Assembly: GCF_000821305.1 (NCBI RefSeq)
Contig: NZ_CCXK01000013.1
Location: 186,001 to 250,000 of the forward strand
Length of the DNA stretch: 64,000 nt
Reading direction: 5' to 3'
Origin: Clostridium culturomicium
GTDB lineage: Bacteria; Bacillota; Clostridia; Clostridiales; Clostridiaceae
The position numbers were made by a program, and so were the translations under genes. Shown one piece after another: positions 52,642 to 62,148 of this stretch (the stretch's first letter is position 1; each line of letters starts with the position of its first letter). The notes under the pieces were generated by a model. The model worked only from the letters and a program-made list of their open reading frames with translations, did no database searches and was not told the DNA's origin.

Positions 52642-54588
52642 TTAATAAACCTCCTTTGTTACGACTTCAGCAAGTTCCTTAAGTGGAATATTTCCAAGAG
52701 CTTTGATACGAAGCTCTTTCATAATCCATCTGAATTTTGCTTTAGGATTCTTAGAGGTGTTTATTTTATTAAATCTATCATTTAAAGCAGGGATATCAGC
52801 GAGAATATTTTCTTTATTTGTTTTTACATAACCTATATTATTTAAAGCAGTGTTCATATCCATTTCAGGAGATTCAAAGAGTAAAGGAAGTATTGAATAA
52901 GCAATATCAAGGTTCAGCTCTTTTTGTTTTATAAAATCAAATAACTCATAAATTCTTTCATAATTAAATTGTTGGGCTCTGCTGGCATTAATGAAGCCTT
53001 GTTGGTATTTCCCCTCAAGATGTTTTAAATTGTGGCCAAGAAAGGTTCCAACAAATGCAGGATTGATGTTAAGGTCTGTATTTATTTTTTCTATGATAGG
53101 AACCAGGTTATTTCTAAGAAGATAGAAATAGGTATCTTCAGGAACATTCCAATTTTTTAGCTGCTGAATTCTAGTATTAACTTGACTTGGAAGGTGATTT
53201 TGAAGCTGATTAATCATGTCTTCATCAATGGAGATTGGAGCAGAATCGGTATCAGGGTACATTCTATCAGCACCAGGTAGCACTCTTTCAAAGATTGTGG
53301 TGCCATTTTCTAAGGCTTTTCTAGTCTCACTTGGAACACCTTCAAAAGCCATCTTGCAGCGTTCTTCAATGGTGTCTAAGGCAGTTGTAATATCCTCTGC
53401 TGGTCCCCAGAAAAGAATTTGACCATCCTCCTCTTTGGAATTAAGAAGAGTGCGGATGTGATTAAAGTTTACATTGCTATTCATGATCTCAGAATGAGTC
53501 ATGTTAGGTTTTTCAATGCAGGCAATAACTTTAAGTCTATCGGAAATTTCATCAGCAAACATTCTTCCAGGCTGTGTAAAGAAGGACAATATATTTTTGA
53601 AGCCAGGAAGGTTTACAGCAATAAGTCTATAGCTTTTACTGGAAACATTTAAGCTAGGATTATGAATTTCTATGTGACTTAGACTCCATGTGTTGTAGTC
53701 TGGTATTTTCTTTAGTAAATCCGCTTTGATTTCTAAGAGGCTTTTTTGACGGAAGGCTTCATTATGAACTAATTCTGGAATATCACTTATTCTTGATACA
53801 CCTTTAATTTCAATTCTTGTACCTCCTGTGATGCTAACGTTCACATCTTCACGTCCGGCACCAATGCCTGTTCGAACCTTTCCAGTACTGCGGTTAAGGA
53901 AACGGATATATTCAGCAGCTTCAGCAGCTTCATCTGGAGTTTTCATATCTGGATAGGTTACAGTTTCAATAAGAGGCATGCCAAGTCTGTCAGTGGTATA
54001 GGTTCTAACATGTCCAATATCAGAAACCTCACGACAGGAATCTTCCTCAATACTAAGCTGGATGATTCTTACCTTCTTATTCTTTAAGGGAATTTCACCT
54101 TCAATACTTACAATTGCAGTTCGTTGAAACCCTGTTGGTATACTTCCGTCAAGATATTGTTTACGGGTAATATGAAGCTCACCAACAATATTGGTTTTAA
54201 GAAGTAAAGCTACTTCCACAGCAATATTCAAAGCTTTCTCATTTATTTTAAATGGTGGAGTGTCATCAATATCATAGGTACAGGTGGTTTCATCTGCGAT
54301 ACGATATACAATGGTTTTCTTTGTTTTAAATTCCATTAGAGCAGTTCCATCATAGCCTCCCATTTCACTTAAGGTTGGCCTCATGTGACGTATAACCTCT
54401 GCATTATATTTATTATTTTTTTGGAATCTTCCAGCAGGGCAGTGGCAAAAAAGCTTTTTAGCAGTCTTTAACTGTTGATGAACCTCTAAACCACAGATTA
54501 AACCAAGATTTTCGTAGCTTTCTATGGGCGTTTCCTTGAGTGGTGTATAACCAATACGTTTTTGGGTTTCTAAATAATTATTCTCCAT
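52642..54588 (-). CDS. gatE: Glutamyl-tRNA(Gln) amidotransferase subunit E
   Basis: This 648-residue protein is the kinase/amidotransferase subunit that activates the Glu-tRNA(Gln) carboxylate. It starts with the GatB/GatE catalytic core (GLEVHQQLKTAKKLFCHCP, then TVTYPDMKTPDEAAEAAEYI), contains a central GatE-specific AspRS-like insertion (about 270-400) and ends in a YqeY-type tRNA-binding tail (about 500-648). The insertion separates GatE from bacterial GatB. It is in one operon with gatD, two bases apart. Functional overlap with bacterial GatCAB elsewhere in the genome is expected but not visible here. Confidence 0.93.
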   Translation of the reverse strand: MENNYLETQKRIGYTPLKETPIESYENLGLICGLEVHQQLKTAKKLFCHCPAGRFQKNNKYNAEVIRHMRPTLSEMGGYDGTALMEFKTKKTIVYRIADETTCTYDIDDTPPFKINEKALNIAVEVALLLKTNIVGELHITRKQYLDGSIPTGFQRTAIVSIEGEIPLKNKKVRIIQLSIEEDSCREVSDIGHVRTYTTDRLGMPLIETVTYPDMKTPDEAAEAAEYIRFLNRSTGKVRTGIGAGREDVNVSITGGTRIEIKGVSRISDIPELVHNEAFRQKSLLEIKADLLKKIPDYNTWSLSHIEIHNPSLNVSSKSYRLIAVNLPGFKNILSFFTQPGRMFADEISDRLKVIACIEKPNMTHSEIMNSNVNFNHIRTLLNSKEEDGQILFWGPAEDITTALDTIEERCKMAFEGVPSETRKALENGTTIFERVLPGADRMYPDTDSAPISIDEDMINQLQNHLPSQVNTRIQQLKNWNVPEDTYFYLLRNNLVPIIEKINTDLNINPAFVGTFLGHNLKHLEGKYQQGFINASRAQQFNYERIYELFDFIKQKELNLDIAYSILPLLFESPEMDMNTALNNIGYVKTNKENILADIPALNDRFNKINTSKNPKAKFRWIMKELRIKALGNIPLKELAEVVTKEVY

Positions 54589-54765
54589 AATTTATTAATC
54601 CTCCACAAATAAAAATTCAAATCTATTCAAATATCTAGGTTAATTTCAAGGGTTTTTCGGTAAATTATCCATATAAAAATATATGTATTTGAAATTTAAA
54701 TAATACTGGAAATGTAAATATGAAGTATTAGTCCTTTGATTTAAAACAGAATTTAAAACAAAAAA

Positions 54766-54791
54766 ACATACCATCCTAAGATGATATGTTA
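54766..54791 (-). terminator. Terminator of the Cys-rich protein gene
   Basis: AACATACCATC/GATGATATGTT (one wobble) forms a hairpin. On the minus strand it is followed by seven T residues. Confidence 0.9.
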
Positions 54792-54799
54792 AAAACTAA

Positions 54800-55063
54800 T
54801 TAATCTTTTTTCTTAGAAGCTTCAACTATGTCTTGAAATCTGCTCATTATGTACTCATAGTTTTTCTTATTATGAGGCAATAAACATTGAGAGCAGTCTT
54901 TTATTCCGCTTTCGCCATACTTAGGGTTTCCTCCACAGTCAGGACCAAGAGCGTATAGCGGGCAGTAGCAGAATAAACAGTTGAATTCTTCAGGTTTATT
55001 AGTTTTGTGGCAAGGAAAGAACTCACATTCCTTATGATTAAAAAATTTATAATTATCGCCCAT
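54800..55063 (-). CDS. Cysteine-rich small-domain protein (PF04071-like)
   Basis: This 87-residue protein has eight cysteines, including C-x2-C-x-C in NCLFCYCPLY and C-x2-C in DCSQCLLPH, matching the cysteine-rich small domain family seen in anaerobes and sometimes next to cobalamin genes. It probably binds a metal or cluster. I use ATG 55063, six bases after GGAGGGG, rather than a frame start 18 bases upstream. It has no obvious partner nearby. Confidence 0.82.
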   Translation of the reverse strand: MGDNYKFFNHKECEFFPCHKTNKPEEFNCLFCYCPLYALGPDCGGNPKYGESGIKDCSQCLLPHNKKNYEYIMSRFQDIVEASKKKD

Positions 55064-55202
55064 ACTTAACCCCTCCACCATATAAATTATAAATTCATTA
55101 TACTATATATTTGAAAAATAGTATAATGAAAGGCAGATAATCTTAGATTTAAAATATAAATTATATATTATGATATAAATACAATAGAAGGGATAAATTA
55201 AG

Positions 55203-56033
55203 ATGACAGTAAAGTATATGGAACTTATCAATGAAGTTAAAATGCCAGCTATAGGTATTGGTACATATAAAACAGGAAGCGATGAGGAAACAGCACATGC
55301 AGTTAAGTTTGCCATAGAAGCAGGCTATAGACATATTGATGCTGCGGCTTTTTATGGTAATGAAATTGGTGTTGGAAAAGGAATTAAGGAAAGTGGCGTA
55401 AAAAGAGAAGACATATTTTTAGTAACAAAGCTTTGGAATGATGATCATGGGTATGACAAAACCATGGAGGCCTTTAATAAATCTTTGGAAAGATTACAAG
55501 TTGAGTATTTAGATTTGTATCTTATTCATTGGCCAACTAAACTTAATTCCGAAACTTGGAGAGCTTTTGAAGAGCTTTATGAGTCAGGAAAGGTTAGGGC
55601 TATTGGTGTATGTAATTTTAAGGAAGGTCATCTTGAGGAGCTAAAGGAAAGTGCAAAAATTATGCCTATGGTAAATCAGATGGAGGTACATCCCTTTAAC
55701 ACAAGAAAAAAACTGAGGGAGTACTGCAAGGTTAATAATATACAAATGGTTGCTTGGAGTCCAATAAGTAGAGGTAGAGTTTTAACTAACGAATTGTTAA
55801 TTAAGTTATCTGAGAAATACAGCAAAACCATTACTCAAGTAGTGCTTAAATGGCATATTCAAAATGGCGTAGTTCCAATACCAAAGTCCTCAAATGAGGG
55901 AAGGATAAAGGAGAACTTTGAGGTTTTTGATTTTGAAATAGCTAAGGAAGACATGGAGTTAATAGCTTCATTAAATGAAGATAAATCTGTTACAGCAGGA
56001 CCAGATAACACAACCTTTTGGGACTTTAAATAA
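55203..56033 (+). CDS. Aldo/keto reductase
   Basis: This 276-residue NAD(P)H-dependent reductase is a member of the AKR superfamily. The active-site tetrad is visible as Asp in HIDAAAFYGNE, Tyr in the same segment, Lys in VTKLW and His in YLIHWP. Residues from about 230 (IPKSSNEGRIKENFEVFDF) are the NADP-binding end of the barrel. The length is normal for the 2,5-diketogluconate-reductase-like group. It acts on small aldehydes or ketones; the natural substrate is unknown. The ATG follows AAGATG-type spacing with a weak ribosome binding site. Confidence 0.93.
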   Translation: MTVKYMELINEVKMPAIGIGTYKTGSDEETAHAVKFAIEAGYRHIDAAAFYGNEIGVGKGIKESGVKREDIFLVTKLWNDDHGYDKTMEAFNKSLERLQVEYLDLYLIHWPTKLNSETWRAFEELYESGKVRAIGVCNFKEGHLEELKESAKIMPMVNQMEVHPFNTRKKLREYCKVNNIQMVAWSPISRGRVLTNELLIKLSEKYSKTITQVVLKWHIQNGVVPIPKSSNEGRIKENFEVFDFEIAKEDMELIASLNEDKSVTAGPDNTTFWDFK

Positions 56034-56184
56034 AATTTATTAAAGCTTTTATGAGGTCTTAAGGAGTAAAAAAATAAATACTTAATATTTGTTGAAGAAA
56101 GCTTTTTTCATGGGAACATCTTCTGCATAGACTGCATTAACTATAATATGTAAGAACTATGAGATAAAGATAAGGAGATATATT

Positions 56185-56952
56185 ATGAATTTAGACTTTC
56201 ACGTACATGGAATATTAAGCAGAAAAAGCTGTTTTAATGAAGAGTTTTTTTTACTGGGAATAGAAAATGCTAAAGAGCAAGGGTTGGATGGATTTATTTT
56301 ATGTGATCATTTTAATGCGGAAAATATTGACCAGATGTATAAGTATTTAGAAGAAAATTATGAGTATGAAGGTGATAGATATTTTGTTAATGGATTTTAT
56401 GTATTTTTAGGCATAGAAGTTAATGTGAAAAATGGTGGTCATGTTATTGTTTCAGGAAATAGAGAAGATATTTATGAAATAAAAGATGTACTTATAGCAT
56501 ACAGTGTAAAGCCAAACTTTATACCATTAAAAGAACTATTAAATTTAGCGGAAAGTCATAATTGTTTAACTATAGGATGTCATCCATATAGAGGTTCACA
56601 TAACCTTTGTTTACAGAGTAAAGAAGAGTTGAAAAGGCTAGATGCATTGGATTTAAATGCTAAGGATATATTTAACAGGGGGAAGTCTCAGGTGGAGGCA
56701 GAAGTAAAAGCTTTGTCAGAGGAATTAGAGATACCCTTTGTAACAGGAAGTGATAGCCATTTTCCTATGCAGTTAGGTAGTGTTAAATCTATATTTGAAA
56801 AAGAATTTTTAAATGTCATGGAAATAAAGGTGGAACTTAAATTAAGAAATCCTGGTATTTATGTTTCACCAGCTCTTGATTTAAAGGTTTTTTCAGCTAA
56901 AGTAGCTAAAAGATACATTAAAAAATTAGAGGTAAAGAAAGTTATAAATTAA
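56185..56952 (+). CDS. PHP-domain metal-dependent phosphoesterase
   Basis: This 255-residue cytoplasmic protein has the PHP motifs in order: DFHVHGILS, CDHFNAEN, the Glu in FLGIEVNV, the GCHPYRGSH segment and TGSDSHFP, which together form a trinuclear metal site. PHP proteins include polymerase proofreading subunits, histidinol phosphatases and nucleotide phosphatases. Without neighbours that define the substrate, only the metal-dependent hydrolase assignment is firm. AAGGAG precedes the ATG. Confidence 0.87.
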   Translation: MNLDFHVHGILSRKSCFNEEFFLLGIENAKEQGLDGFILCDHFNAENIDQMYKYLEENYEYEGDRYFVNGFYVFLGIEVNVKNGGHVIVSGNREDIYEIKDVLIAYSVKPNFIPLKELLNLAESHNCLTIGCHPYRGSHNLCLQSKEELKRLDALDLNAKDIFNRGKSQVEAEVKALSEELEIPFVTGSDSHFPMQLGSVKSIFEKEFLNVMEIKVELKLRNPGIYVSPALDLKVFSAKVAKRYIKKLEVKKVIN

Positions 56953-57044
56953 TAGTAGAAAATTTAAAGAAAAATTTAATACAAATTTCCTTAAGCTGTA
57001 TTATAATTAAAGAGTATATGGATTATAAAGGCTTGGGGGATAGT

Positions 57045-57416
57045 ATGAGAAAAATAAATTTCATGAAATTATATTCTGTAATATTTTTGTTGTTTACAAT
57101 GTTTTTTTTAGTTAGCTGTGATTCAAAGAAGGATGAGAAAGAGGTTATCACTGAGGCTAAAATTATTGAGATTGATTCTAAAAGTAATACTTTAATGGTT
57201 GGTGGGAAAAATAAGTCTTCAATTAAGCAAATAGGTGATAAGTGTGTTATTTCCTGTGAAGAAGTTGAATTTTTTGGTGAAGCAGGAGAAGATATTGATT
57301 TTGAGGATTTTAGGGTTGATGATAATGTGAGTATAATGAGTGACGGTTTAGTGGAGGAAAGTTATCCAACTAAGTTAGTTAATGTAGAGTGGATTCAAAT
57401 TAATAACGAGGAATAA
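57045..57416 (+). CDS. Small lipoprotein
   Basis: This 123-residue protein starts at ATG 57045, six bases after GGGGGA, rather than at an in-frame ATG 27 bases upstream. The signal peptide ends at LVSC with lipidated Cys25. The mature part is acidic and beta-rich (AKIIEIDSKSNTLMVGGKNK, then DNVSIMSDGLV), a pattern recalling small OB-fold or DUF-type lipoproteins that bind ions. I do not recognise the family. It ends at a long palindromic terminator. Confidence 0.72.
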   Translation: MRKINFMKLYSVIFLLFTMFFLVSCDSKKDEKEVITEAKIIEIDSKSNTLMVGGKNKSSIKQIGDKCVISCEEVEFFGEAGEDIDFEDFRVDDNVSIMSDGLVEESYPTKLVNVEWIQINNEE

Positions 57417-57425
57417 CTAAGGAAT

Positions 57426-57477
57426 AAAAGTAGGTGTTGCAAAATGATTGAAAAATCATTTTGCAACACCTACTTTT
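57426..57477. terminator. 24-bp palindromic terminator (copy 1 of a repeated sequence)
   Basis: A perfect 24-bp stem (57426-57449 with 57454-57477) closes on GAAA, with A- and T-runs at the outside, so it serves both the lipoprotein and the convergent rubrerythrin gene. Its core GTTGCAAAATGATT/AATCATTTTGCAAC recurs at 63788-63820. Confidence 0.95.
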
Positions 57478-57493
57478 GATATTTAAAATTATT

Positions 57494-58084
57494 TTATTCA
57501 AATGGAGAATTTATAAACGGAATAAAGTATCCTTGAGGGTGCTTACATACAGGGCAAGCCTCAGGAGCTTTTGGACCTTCGTAAATGAAACCACAGTTTG
57601 TGCACATCCATTGTTCAGAATTACTCTTACTAAATAAAGTATTGCTTTCTAACATATCTCCATATCTCTTGAATCTTTCAGAGTGAGTTTTTTCAATAGA
57701 TGCAATATTTTCAAAAAGAATAGCAATGTCATTAAATCCTTCATTTTTAGCAGTTTCTGCAAAGGACTTATAAATTTCATCGTGCTCAGCAGATTCATGT
57801 TCTTGTGCTAATCTTAATAGGGTTAATGTATTATTTTCAACTTCAGCAGGGTAGGAGGCTGAAATACAAATTTCTTCTCCAGAGAAATCTTTTAACTTAT
57901 CCATAAATTGTTTAGCATGAGCTTGCTCTTGGTTGGCTGTGTAGTTAAATAAGTCTTGGATTATAGCTAGATTTTGTTTTTTTGCAACTGAGGCCGCAAA
58001 ATTATATCTGTTTCTAGCCTGGCTTTCTCCTGCAAATGCACGCATTAAATTTTCTTTTGTTTGACTATCTTTAAAGTTAATCAT
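57494..58084 (-). CDS. Rubrerythrin
   Basis: This 196-residue non-heme iron peroxidase reduces hydrogen peroxide in anaerobes. The ferritin-like diiron domain (about 1-145) carries the first Glu in FAGESQARNRYNF, EQAHAKQF and the HESAEHDEIYKSF and EKTHSERF segments. The C-terminal rubredoxin domain holds Cys pairs in WMCTNCGFIY and EACPVCKHPQ. The length is typical. It is monocistronic. AGGAGG precedes the ATG in minus orientation. It is a marker of oxidative-stress defence in strict anaerobes. Confidence 0.96.
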   Translation of the reverse strand: MINFKDSQTKENLMRAFAGESQARNRYNFAASVAKKQNLAIIQDLFNYTANQEQAHAKQFMDKLKDFSGEEICISASYPAEVENNTLTLLRLAQEHESAEHDEIYKSFAETAKNEGFNDIAILFENIASIEKTHSERFKRYGDMLESNTLFSKSNSEQWMCTNCGFIYEGPKAPEACPVCKHPQGYFIPFINSPFE

Positions 58085-58278
58085 GATATTCCTCCTATAT
58101 TGTATTCAATATTATCCTTCCTTTTGCTTATTAGTTTTATTCTAAAGATTTTACCACATAAATAGTTAAGATTTACTTTGTTTCTTTTACAGATTTGTAA
58201 GGTTGATTTAACCATTTTTATATAAGCACATATAATGTATCAATGGAAAACAAAAGTAAGTTTGAAAGGGGTTTTAGT

Positions 58279-58719
58279 GTGTTTAGTTTATTACCTTTAG
58301 GATTTTTAAATACAAATAATAATATGGGTTCATCACTGCAAAATATTATGCAAAGCTTTTTTAATACGGATTTTACTTCAGCATTAAATTTAAATGAAAT
58401 GTTTAGAGCGAAAATAAAAGAAAGGGATGAGGATTTTATAATTTGCGCTGAACTTCCAGGTGTTAATAAAAGTGATATAAAATTTGCGTATAAGAATAAT
58501 TATTTTACAATTGCTGTTATAAGAAGGGCTGGTTCAGAGCGAAGTGGGAATAGCTTTAGAGTAATTCAAGGTTGCTGTGGACAGACTTCAAGAAGTTTTT
58601 ATGCGGAAAATGTAAATATTGGTTTGATGAAGGCTGGATTTAAGGGCGATATGTTAATTATAAAGCTTCCCAAGAAAGGAAAGTTAATCGAGACAAAAGA
58701 AAGGGTATTAATAAAATAA
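58279..58719 (+). CDS. Small heat-shock protein (Hsp20/alpha-crystallin)
   Basis: This 146-residue chaperone has an alpha-crystallin domain (about 53-146): ERDEDFIICAELPGVNKSDI, then the GxL-like ending GFKGDMLIIKLPKKG. The best start is GTG 58279, seven bases after AAAGGGG, which gives the usual hydrophobic N-terminus. The in-frame ATG at 58243 lies almost on top of a TATAAT box (58231-58236) and has no ribosome binding site. I see no CIRCE element in the leader, so HrcA control is not indicated. Confidence 0.85.
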   Translation: MFSLLPLGFLNTNNNMGSSLQNIMQSFFNTDFTSALNLNEMFRAKIKERDEDFIICAELPGVNKSDIKFAYKNNYFTIAVIRRAGSERSGNSFRVIQGCCGQTSRSFYAENVNIGLMKAGFKGDMLIIKLPKKGKLIETKERVLIK

Positions 58720-58738
58720 GATTTAGTTACTTAATTAT

Positions 58739-58760
58739 AGGGGCATATGCCCCTGTTTTA
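58739..58760 (+). terminator. Terminator after the Hsp20 gene
   Basis: AGGGGCATATGCCCCT (58739-58754) is a perfect palindrome followed by GTTTTATTT. A hairpin with so short a loop needs some end pairs to open. Confidence 0.65.
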
Positions 58761-58908
58761 TTTCATGAAAATCCTTATTAAAAAATAATAAATGCATATA
58801 ATATTTTAATATGTCTATTTATGTGATTATGTCACAAAAGAATATGAAAAAATAAAATACAATAAGTTTAGATAAAGGATTATGTATTAAAGTTTAGGAG
58901 GAATTACA

Positions 58909-59484
58909 ATGAAGGAAAATTCATGGATTAAAGGAGCCTTGGTTTTAGGCTTTTCATTTTTTATAGCGATAATGCTAGTGAAACCAATAGGAGTATCAAC
59001 ACAATTTTCAGTTTTATCAGGAATTATCCACAGCTCAATAGACAAGGCTGTAATAGTGGAGGATTCTAGCAGAGAGTCAGGTTATAGCAGTACTAATGCT
59101 TATTATGATAAGTCAGAAGGAAAGCTTGCAAAGAGTATTAAAGAACCATTAAATTATGATTTTGTATTTGTCTTAGCTATTCCAGTAGGTGGATTCTTAG
59201 GATATATGTTGCTTAAAAAGAAGAAGGAAGAAGCTTCAAGTGAAACTGCAGAGGGTGCTTCTTGTTCAGTTGAAAATAAAAGAGGATTTATAAAAAACTA
59301 TGGACCTAGTTTTGCAGGGGGATTTTTATTACTCTTTGGAGCTAGGATGGCTGATGGCTGTACAAGTGGACATATGATGAGTGGTATGATGCAGGGGAGT
59401 GTGAGCGGATATGTTTTTGCAGCAGCAGTGTTTGCTACAGCAATACCGACAGCATTACTTGTAAAGAAAATGAAGAAAGCTTAA
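58909..59484 (+). CDS. YeeE/YedE-family sulfur transporter, first half
   Basis: This 191-residue membrane protein has about four hydrophobic segments and the family motif GARMADGCTSGHMMSGM near residues 145-160, in which Cys takes part in thiosulfate or sulfur transfer. Full YeeE/YedE proteins have two such halves; here the second half is the next gene (17 bases downstream), so the two probably assemble. The first half has a non-membrane insertion (about 45-75). TAGGAGG precedes the ATG. Thiosulfate or sulfide-related import is the family role. Confidence 0.85.
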   Translation: MKENSWIKGALVLGFSFFIAIMLVKPIGVSTQFSVLSGIIHSSIDKAVIVEDSSRESGYSSTNAYYDKSEGKLAKSIKEPLNYDFVFVLAIPVGGFLGYMLLKKKKEEASSETAEGASCSVENKRGFIKNYGPSFAGGFLLLFGARMADGCTSGHMMSGMMQGSVSGYVFAAAVFATAIPTALLVKKMKKA

Positions 59485-59500
59485 TGGAGGTATAGAACAT

Positions 59501-60061
59501 ATGGAAATATTATTAGCAATATTACTGGGTGGCTTCTTTGGATTTGCTTTATCTTATGTAGGGGCAACTGGATTTAAAAATATATTGAAGATGTTAAGAT
59601 TAGAAGATTTATCATTAGCAAAGATAATTTTATTTGCAATAGGTTTTGGAAGTGTATTATTAGCATTAGCCAGCATGTTTGGATTATTTGATGTTTCACA
59701 CTTAAATGTTAAGACTATGAACCTAGGAGTAATAATTGGAGGACTACTATTTGGTGTTGCCTTTGGCAGTGTTGGAACATGTCCAGGAACTTGTGTTGGA
59801 GCTGTAGGAACAAATGGTGCTAAAAGGGGTATAGTAGCTATTGCCGGAGGCTTACTAGGAGCGTTTGTATTCTCTTTAACTTATGGATATTTCAAGGATT
59901 TAGGTATGTTTGATGCATTAAATCTTGGAAAATTAACGTTGTTTAATATATCAGAAAAGTATCCAGCACTATTTAATATGGGATTTGGAGGCTTACTTAT
60001 TATAGGAGTTTTATTTATGGCAGCAGGATATTTCCTTCCAAAGAAAATATTAAACAGCTAA
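59501..60061 (+). CDS. YeeE/YedE-family sulfur transporter, second half
   Basis: This 186-residue membrane protein is the complementary half. It has the second family motif FGSVGTCPGTCVGAVGTNGAKRG (about residues 85-108 as two pieces around TCPGTC), where the cysteines serve sulfur relay. Five hydrophobic segments are visible. It shares the operon with the first half and ends at a hairpin terminator, so the pair forms a stand-alone transport unit. ATGGAGG precedes the ATG. Confidence 0.85.
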   Translation: MEILLAILLGGFFGFALSYVGATGFKNILKMLRLEDLSLAKIILFAIGFGSVLLALASMFGLFDVSHLNVKTMNLGVIIGGLLFGVAFGSVGTCPGTCVGAVGTNGAKRGIVAIAGGLLGAFVFSLTYGYFKDLGMFDALNLGKLTLFNISEKYPALFNMGFGGLLIIGVLFMAAGYFLPKKILNS

Positions 60062-60070
60062 ATATAATGA

Positions 60071-60100
60071 AAGGTACCGCAGTTTTGCGGTACTTTTTAT
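60071..60100 (+). terminator. Terminator after the YeeE/YedE pair
   Basis: AAGGTACCGCA (60071-60081) pairs with TGCGGTACTTT (60086-60096; one G-U), running into T residues. The following 236 bases to the thioredoxin gene include a stop-interrupted relic on the minus strand that I cannot name. Confidence 0.88.
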
Positions 60101-60336
60101 TATATATATTCCATTGCTTTTTCTAGATATTTTTTAATAACTATTTTTACTCAATTTTTTCTTTATACCATATAAATAATTGATCAGAGTTGTCTAGTGC
60201 AGAGAATAATTTATCTTTGAGCTTTGGAAAGGTGTTCCTTATTTTTATGATTACAAAAAAGTACCTAATTGTTGAGAAAGATTTTCGTTGATAGAATTAA
60301 GACAAGATAAAGATAAAGTATTTTGGAGGGATTAAA

Positions 60337-60648
60337 ATGATTAAGCATATAAATGAAAATGAGTTTGAAAGAGAAGTATTAAATGAAGATAAATTAGTGG
60401 TAGTAGATTTTTTTGCAACCTGGTGTGGACCATGTAAAATGTTAGCGTCAATATTAGAAGAGATTCAAGAAGAGTTAAAGGAAGTAAAGATTGTTAAAAT
60501 TGATATAGATAAAAATCCAAATTCAGCATCAAAGTATAAGGTGAGAAATATACCAACTATTAAAATTTTTAAAAATGGTGAAGAGGTAAAAACCAATGTT
60601 GGCTTTGCACCTAAGGAAGCTTTAATTTCTATGATAGAAAAGGCATAG
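60337..60648 (+). CDS. Thioredoxin
   Basis: This 103-residue redox protein has the WCGPC active site with Cys30 and Cys33, the cis-Pro in RNIPTI and the closing FKNGEEV segment. The length is typical. TTGGAGG precedes the ATG. It is followed after 50 bases by a flavin disulfide reductase gene, which could reduce it or act on another thiol; the two probably share a transcript. Confidence 0.95.
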   Translation: MIKHINENEFEREVLNEDKLVVVDFFATWCGPCKMLASILEEIQEELKEVKIVKIDIDKNPNSASKYKVRNIPTIKIFKNGEEVKTNVGFAPKEALISMIEKA

Positions 60649-60698
60649 TAAATTCAATATCAAAAGAGAAAAAGGAATATATCAGGAGGAGTTTATAA

Positions 60699-62075
60699 AT
60701 GAAGAAATATGAATATATAATAATTGGTTTTGGAAAAGGAGGTAAAACTTTAGCTGGATTTTTAGGAAATTTAGGTAAGAAGGTTGCTTTAATAGAAAAG
60801 TCCAACAAAATGTATGGAGGGACATGTATTAATATAGGATGTATACCTACGAAAACCCTAGTAAGTAAGGCAAAGAATTCTTTAATAAAAAATCATAGCA
60901 ATTTTGAGGATAAGGCTGTTGAATATAAGAGAGCTGTAAAAGATAAAGAAAATTTAATTGAAATGCTTAGATCAAAGAATTATACTATGCTTGATAGTAA
61001 TGAAAATATAGATATATATAATGGAGAAGGTGCATTTGAATCAGACAGAGTGATTAAGGTTACAAATAGGAATGAAGAAGTAAGATTAGAAGGAGAAAAT
61101 ATATTTATAAACACTGGTTCAGAAACTATAATACCTGATATTCCAGGAATAATAAACAGCAGCAAAATATATACAAGTACTTCTATTATGAACTTAACTG
61201 AACTTCCTAAGGAGTTAGTGATAGTTGGTGGAGGTTACATAGGTCTTGAGTTTTCATCCATATATGCATCCTTTGGTTCAAAGGTTACAGTGATAGAAAC
61301 TTTAGACAGAATTGCAGGGAGAGAAGATAGAGATGTTGCAGATAGTATAAAAGAAATTTTAGAGAAAAAAGGCATTTCTTTTATATTAAACGCTAAGGTT
61401 CAAGAATTTAAGGAAGAAGGTAATGAGGTTATTGTGTCCTACAAAGATACTTCAACTGGTTTAGATAGCAAGGTGAAAGGTGATGCTATACTTGTTGCCA
61501 CAGGACGAAAACCAAATATTTCAGGATTAAACTTAGAAGCAGCTGGAGTAAAAACTACAGCAAGAGGAGCTGTTGCTGTTGATAATAAGCTTAGAACAAG
61601 TGTGGAAAATATATGGGCTATTGGGGATGTAAATGGAGGACCACAGTTTACTTATATATCTTTGGATGATTTTAGAATTATAAAAGATCACCTATTTGGA
61701 GATGGGAAAAGGAGTGTAGATGACAGACGCTTTGTACCGTATTCAGTATTTATTGAACCAAATTTATCTAGGGTTGGATTAAGTTCTGAGGAAGCCTTAA
61801 AAGCAGGATATGATATTAAGGTAGCTAAACTTCAGGTTGCTGCAATTCCAAGGGCTAGAACCATAGGGGAAATAGAGGGAATGATGAAGGCTGTAGTTGA
61901 TGCAAAGACAAATAAGATTCTAGGATGTACTATTTTATCTGCAGAATCAAGTGAGTTAATAAATATTGTGAGTATGGCTATGAAGGCTGATTTAGAATAT
62001 ACCTTTATAAGAGATAATATATTTACTCACCCTACCATGGCAGAAGCATTAAATGACTTATTTTCAATGATATAA
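60699..62075 (+). CDS. Flavin-dependent pyridine nucleotide-disulfide oxidoreductase
   Basis: This 458-residue flavoenzyme has the FAD dinucleotide fold (IIGFGKGGKTLAGFLG), the redox disulfide Cys43/Cys48 in GGTCINIGCIPTK, the NAD(P)H-binding GGGYIGLEFSSIYASFG and the dimerisation domain ending in FTHPTMAEALNDLF. That plan covers dihydrolipoamide dehydrogenase, mercuric reductase and RclA-type enzymes; sequence around the disulfide and the RDIA-lacking C-terminus fit the RclA/YkgC-like group. It is downstream of thioredoxin. It may reduce disulfides or electrophiles. AGGAGG precedes the ATG. Confidence 0.88.
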   Translation: MKKYEYIIIGFGKGGKTLAGFLGNLGKKVALIEKSNKMYGGTCINIGCIPTKTLVSKAKNSLIKNHSNFEDKAVEYKRAVKDKENLIEMLRSKNYTMLDSNENIDIYNGEGAFESDRVIKVTNRNEEVRLEGENIFINTGSETIIPDIPGIINSSKIYTSTSIMNLTELPKELVIVGGGYIGLEFSSIYASFGSKVTVIETLDRIAGREDRDVADSIKEILEKKGISFILNAKVQEFKEEGNEVIVSYKDTSTGLDSKVKGDAILVATGRKPNISGLNLEAAGVKTTARGAVAVDNKLRTSVENIWAIGDVNGGPQFTYISLDDFRIIKDHLFGDGKRSVDDRRFVPYSVFIEPNLSRVGLSSEEALKAGYDIKVAKLQVAAIPRARTIGEIEGMMKAVVDAKTNKILGCTILSAESSELINIVSMAMKADLEYTFIRDNIFTHPTMAEALNDLFSMI

Positions 62076-62148
62076 ATGAAATAAAACATGTTATACTATA
62101 TAATTTATATTTGTACCTTTAGTTCAAATATTATGTGGAGGTTGAATT

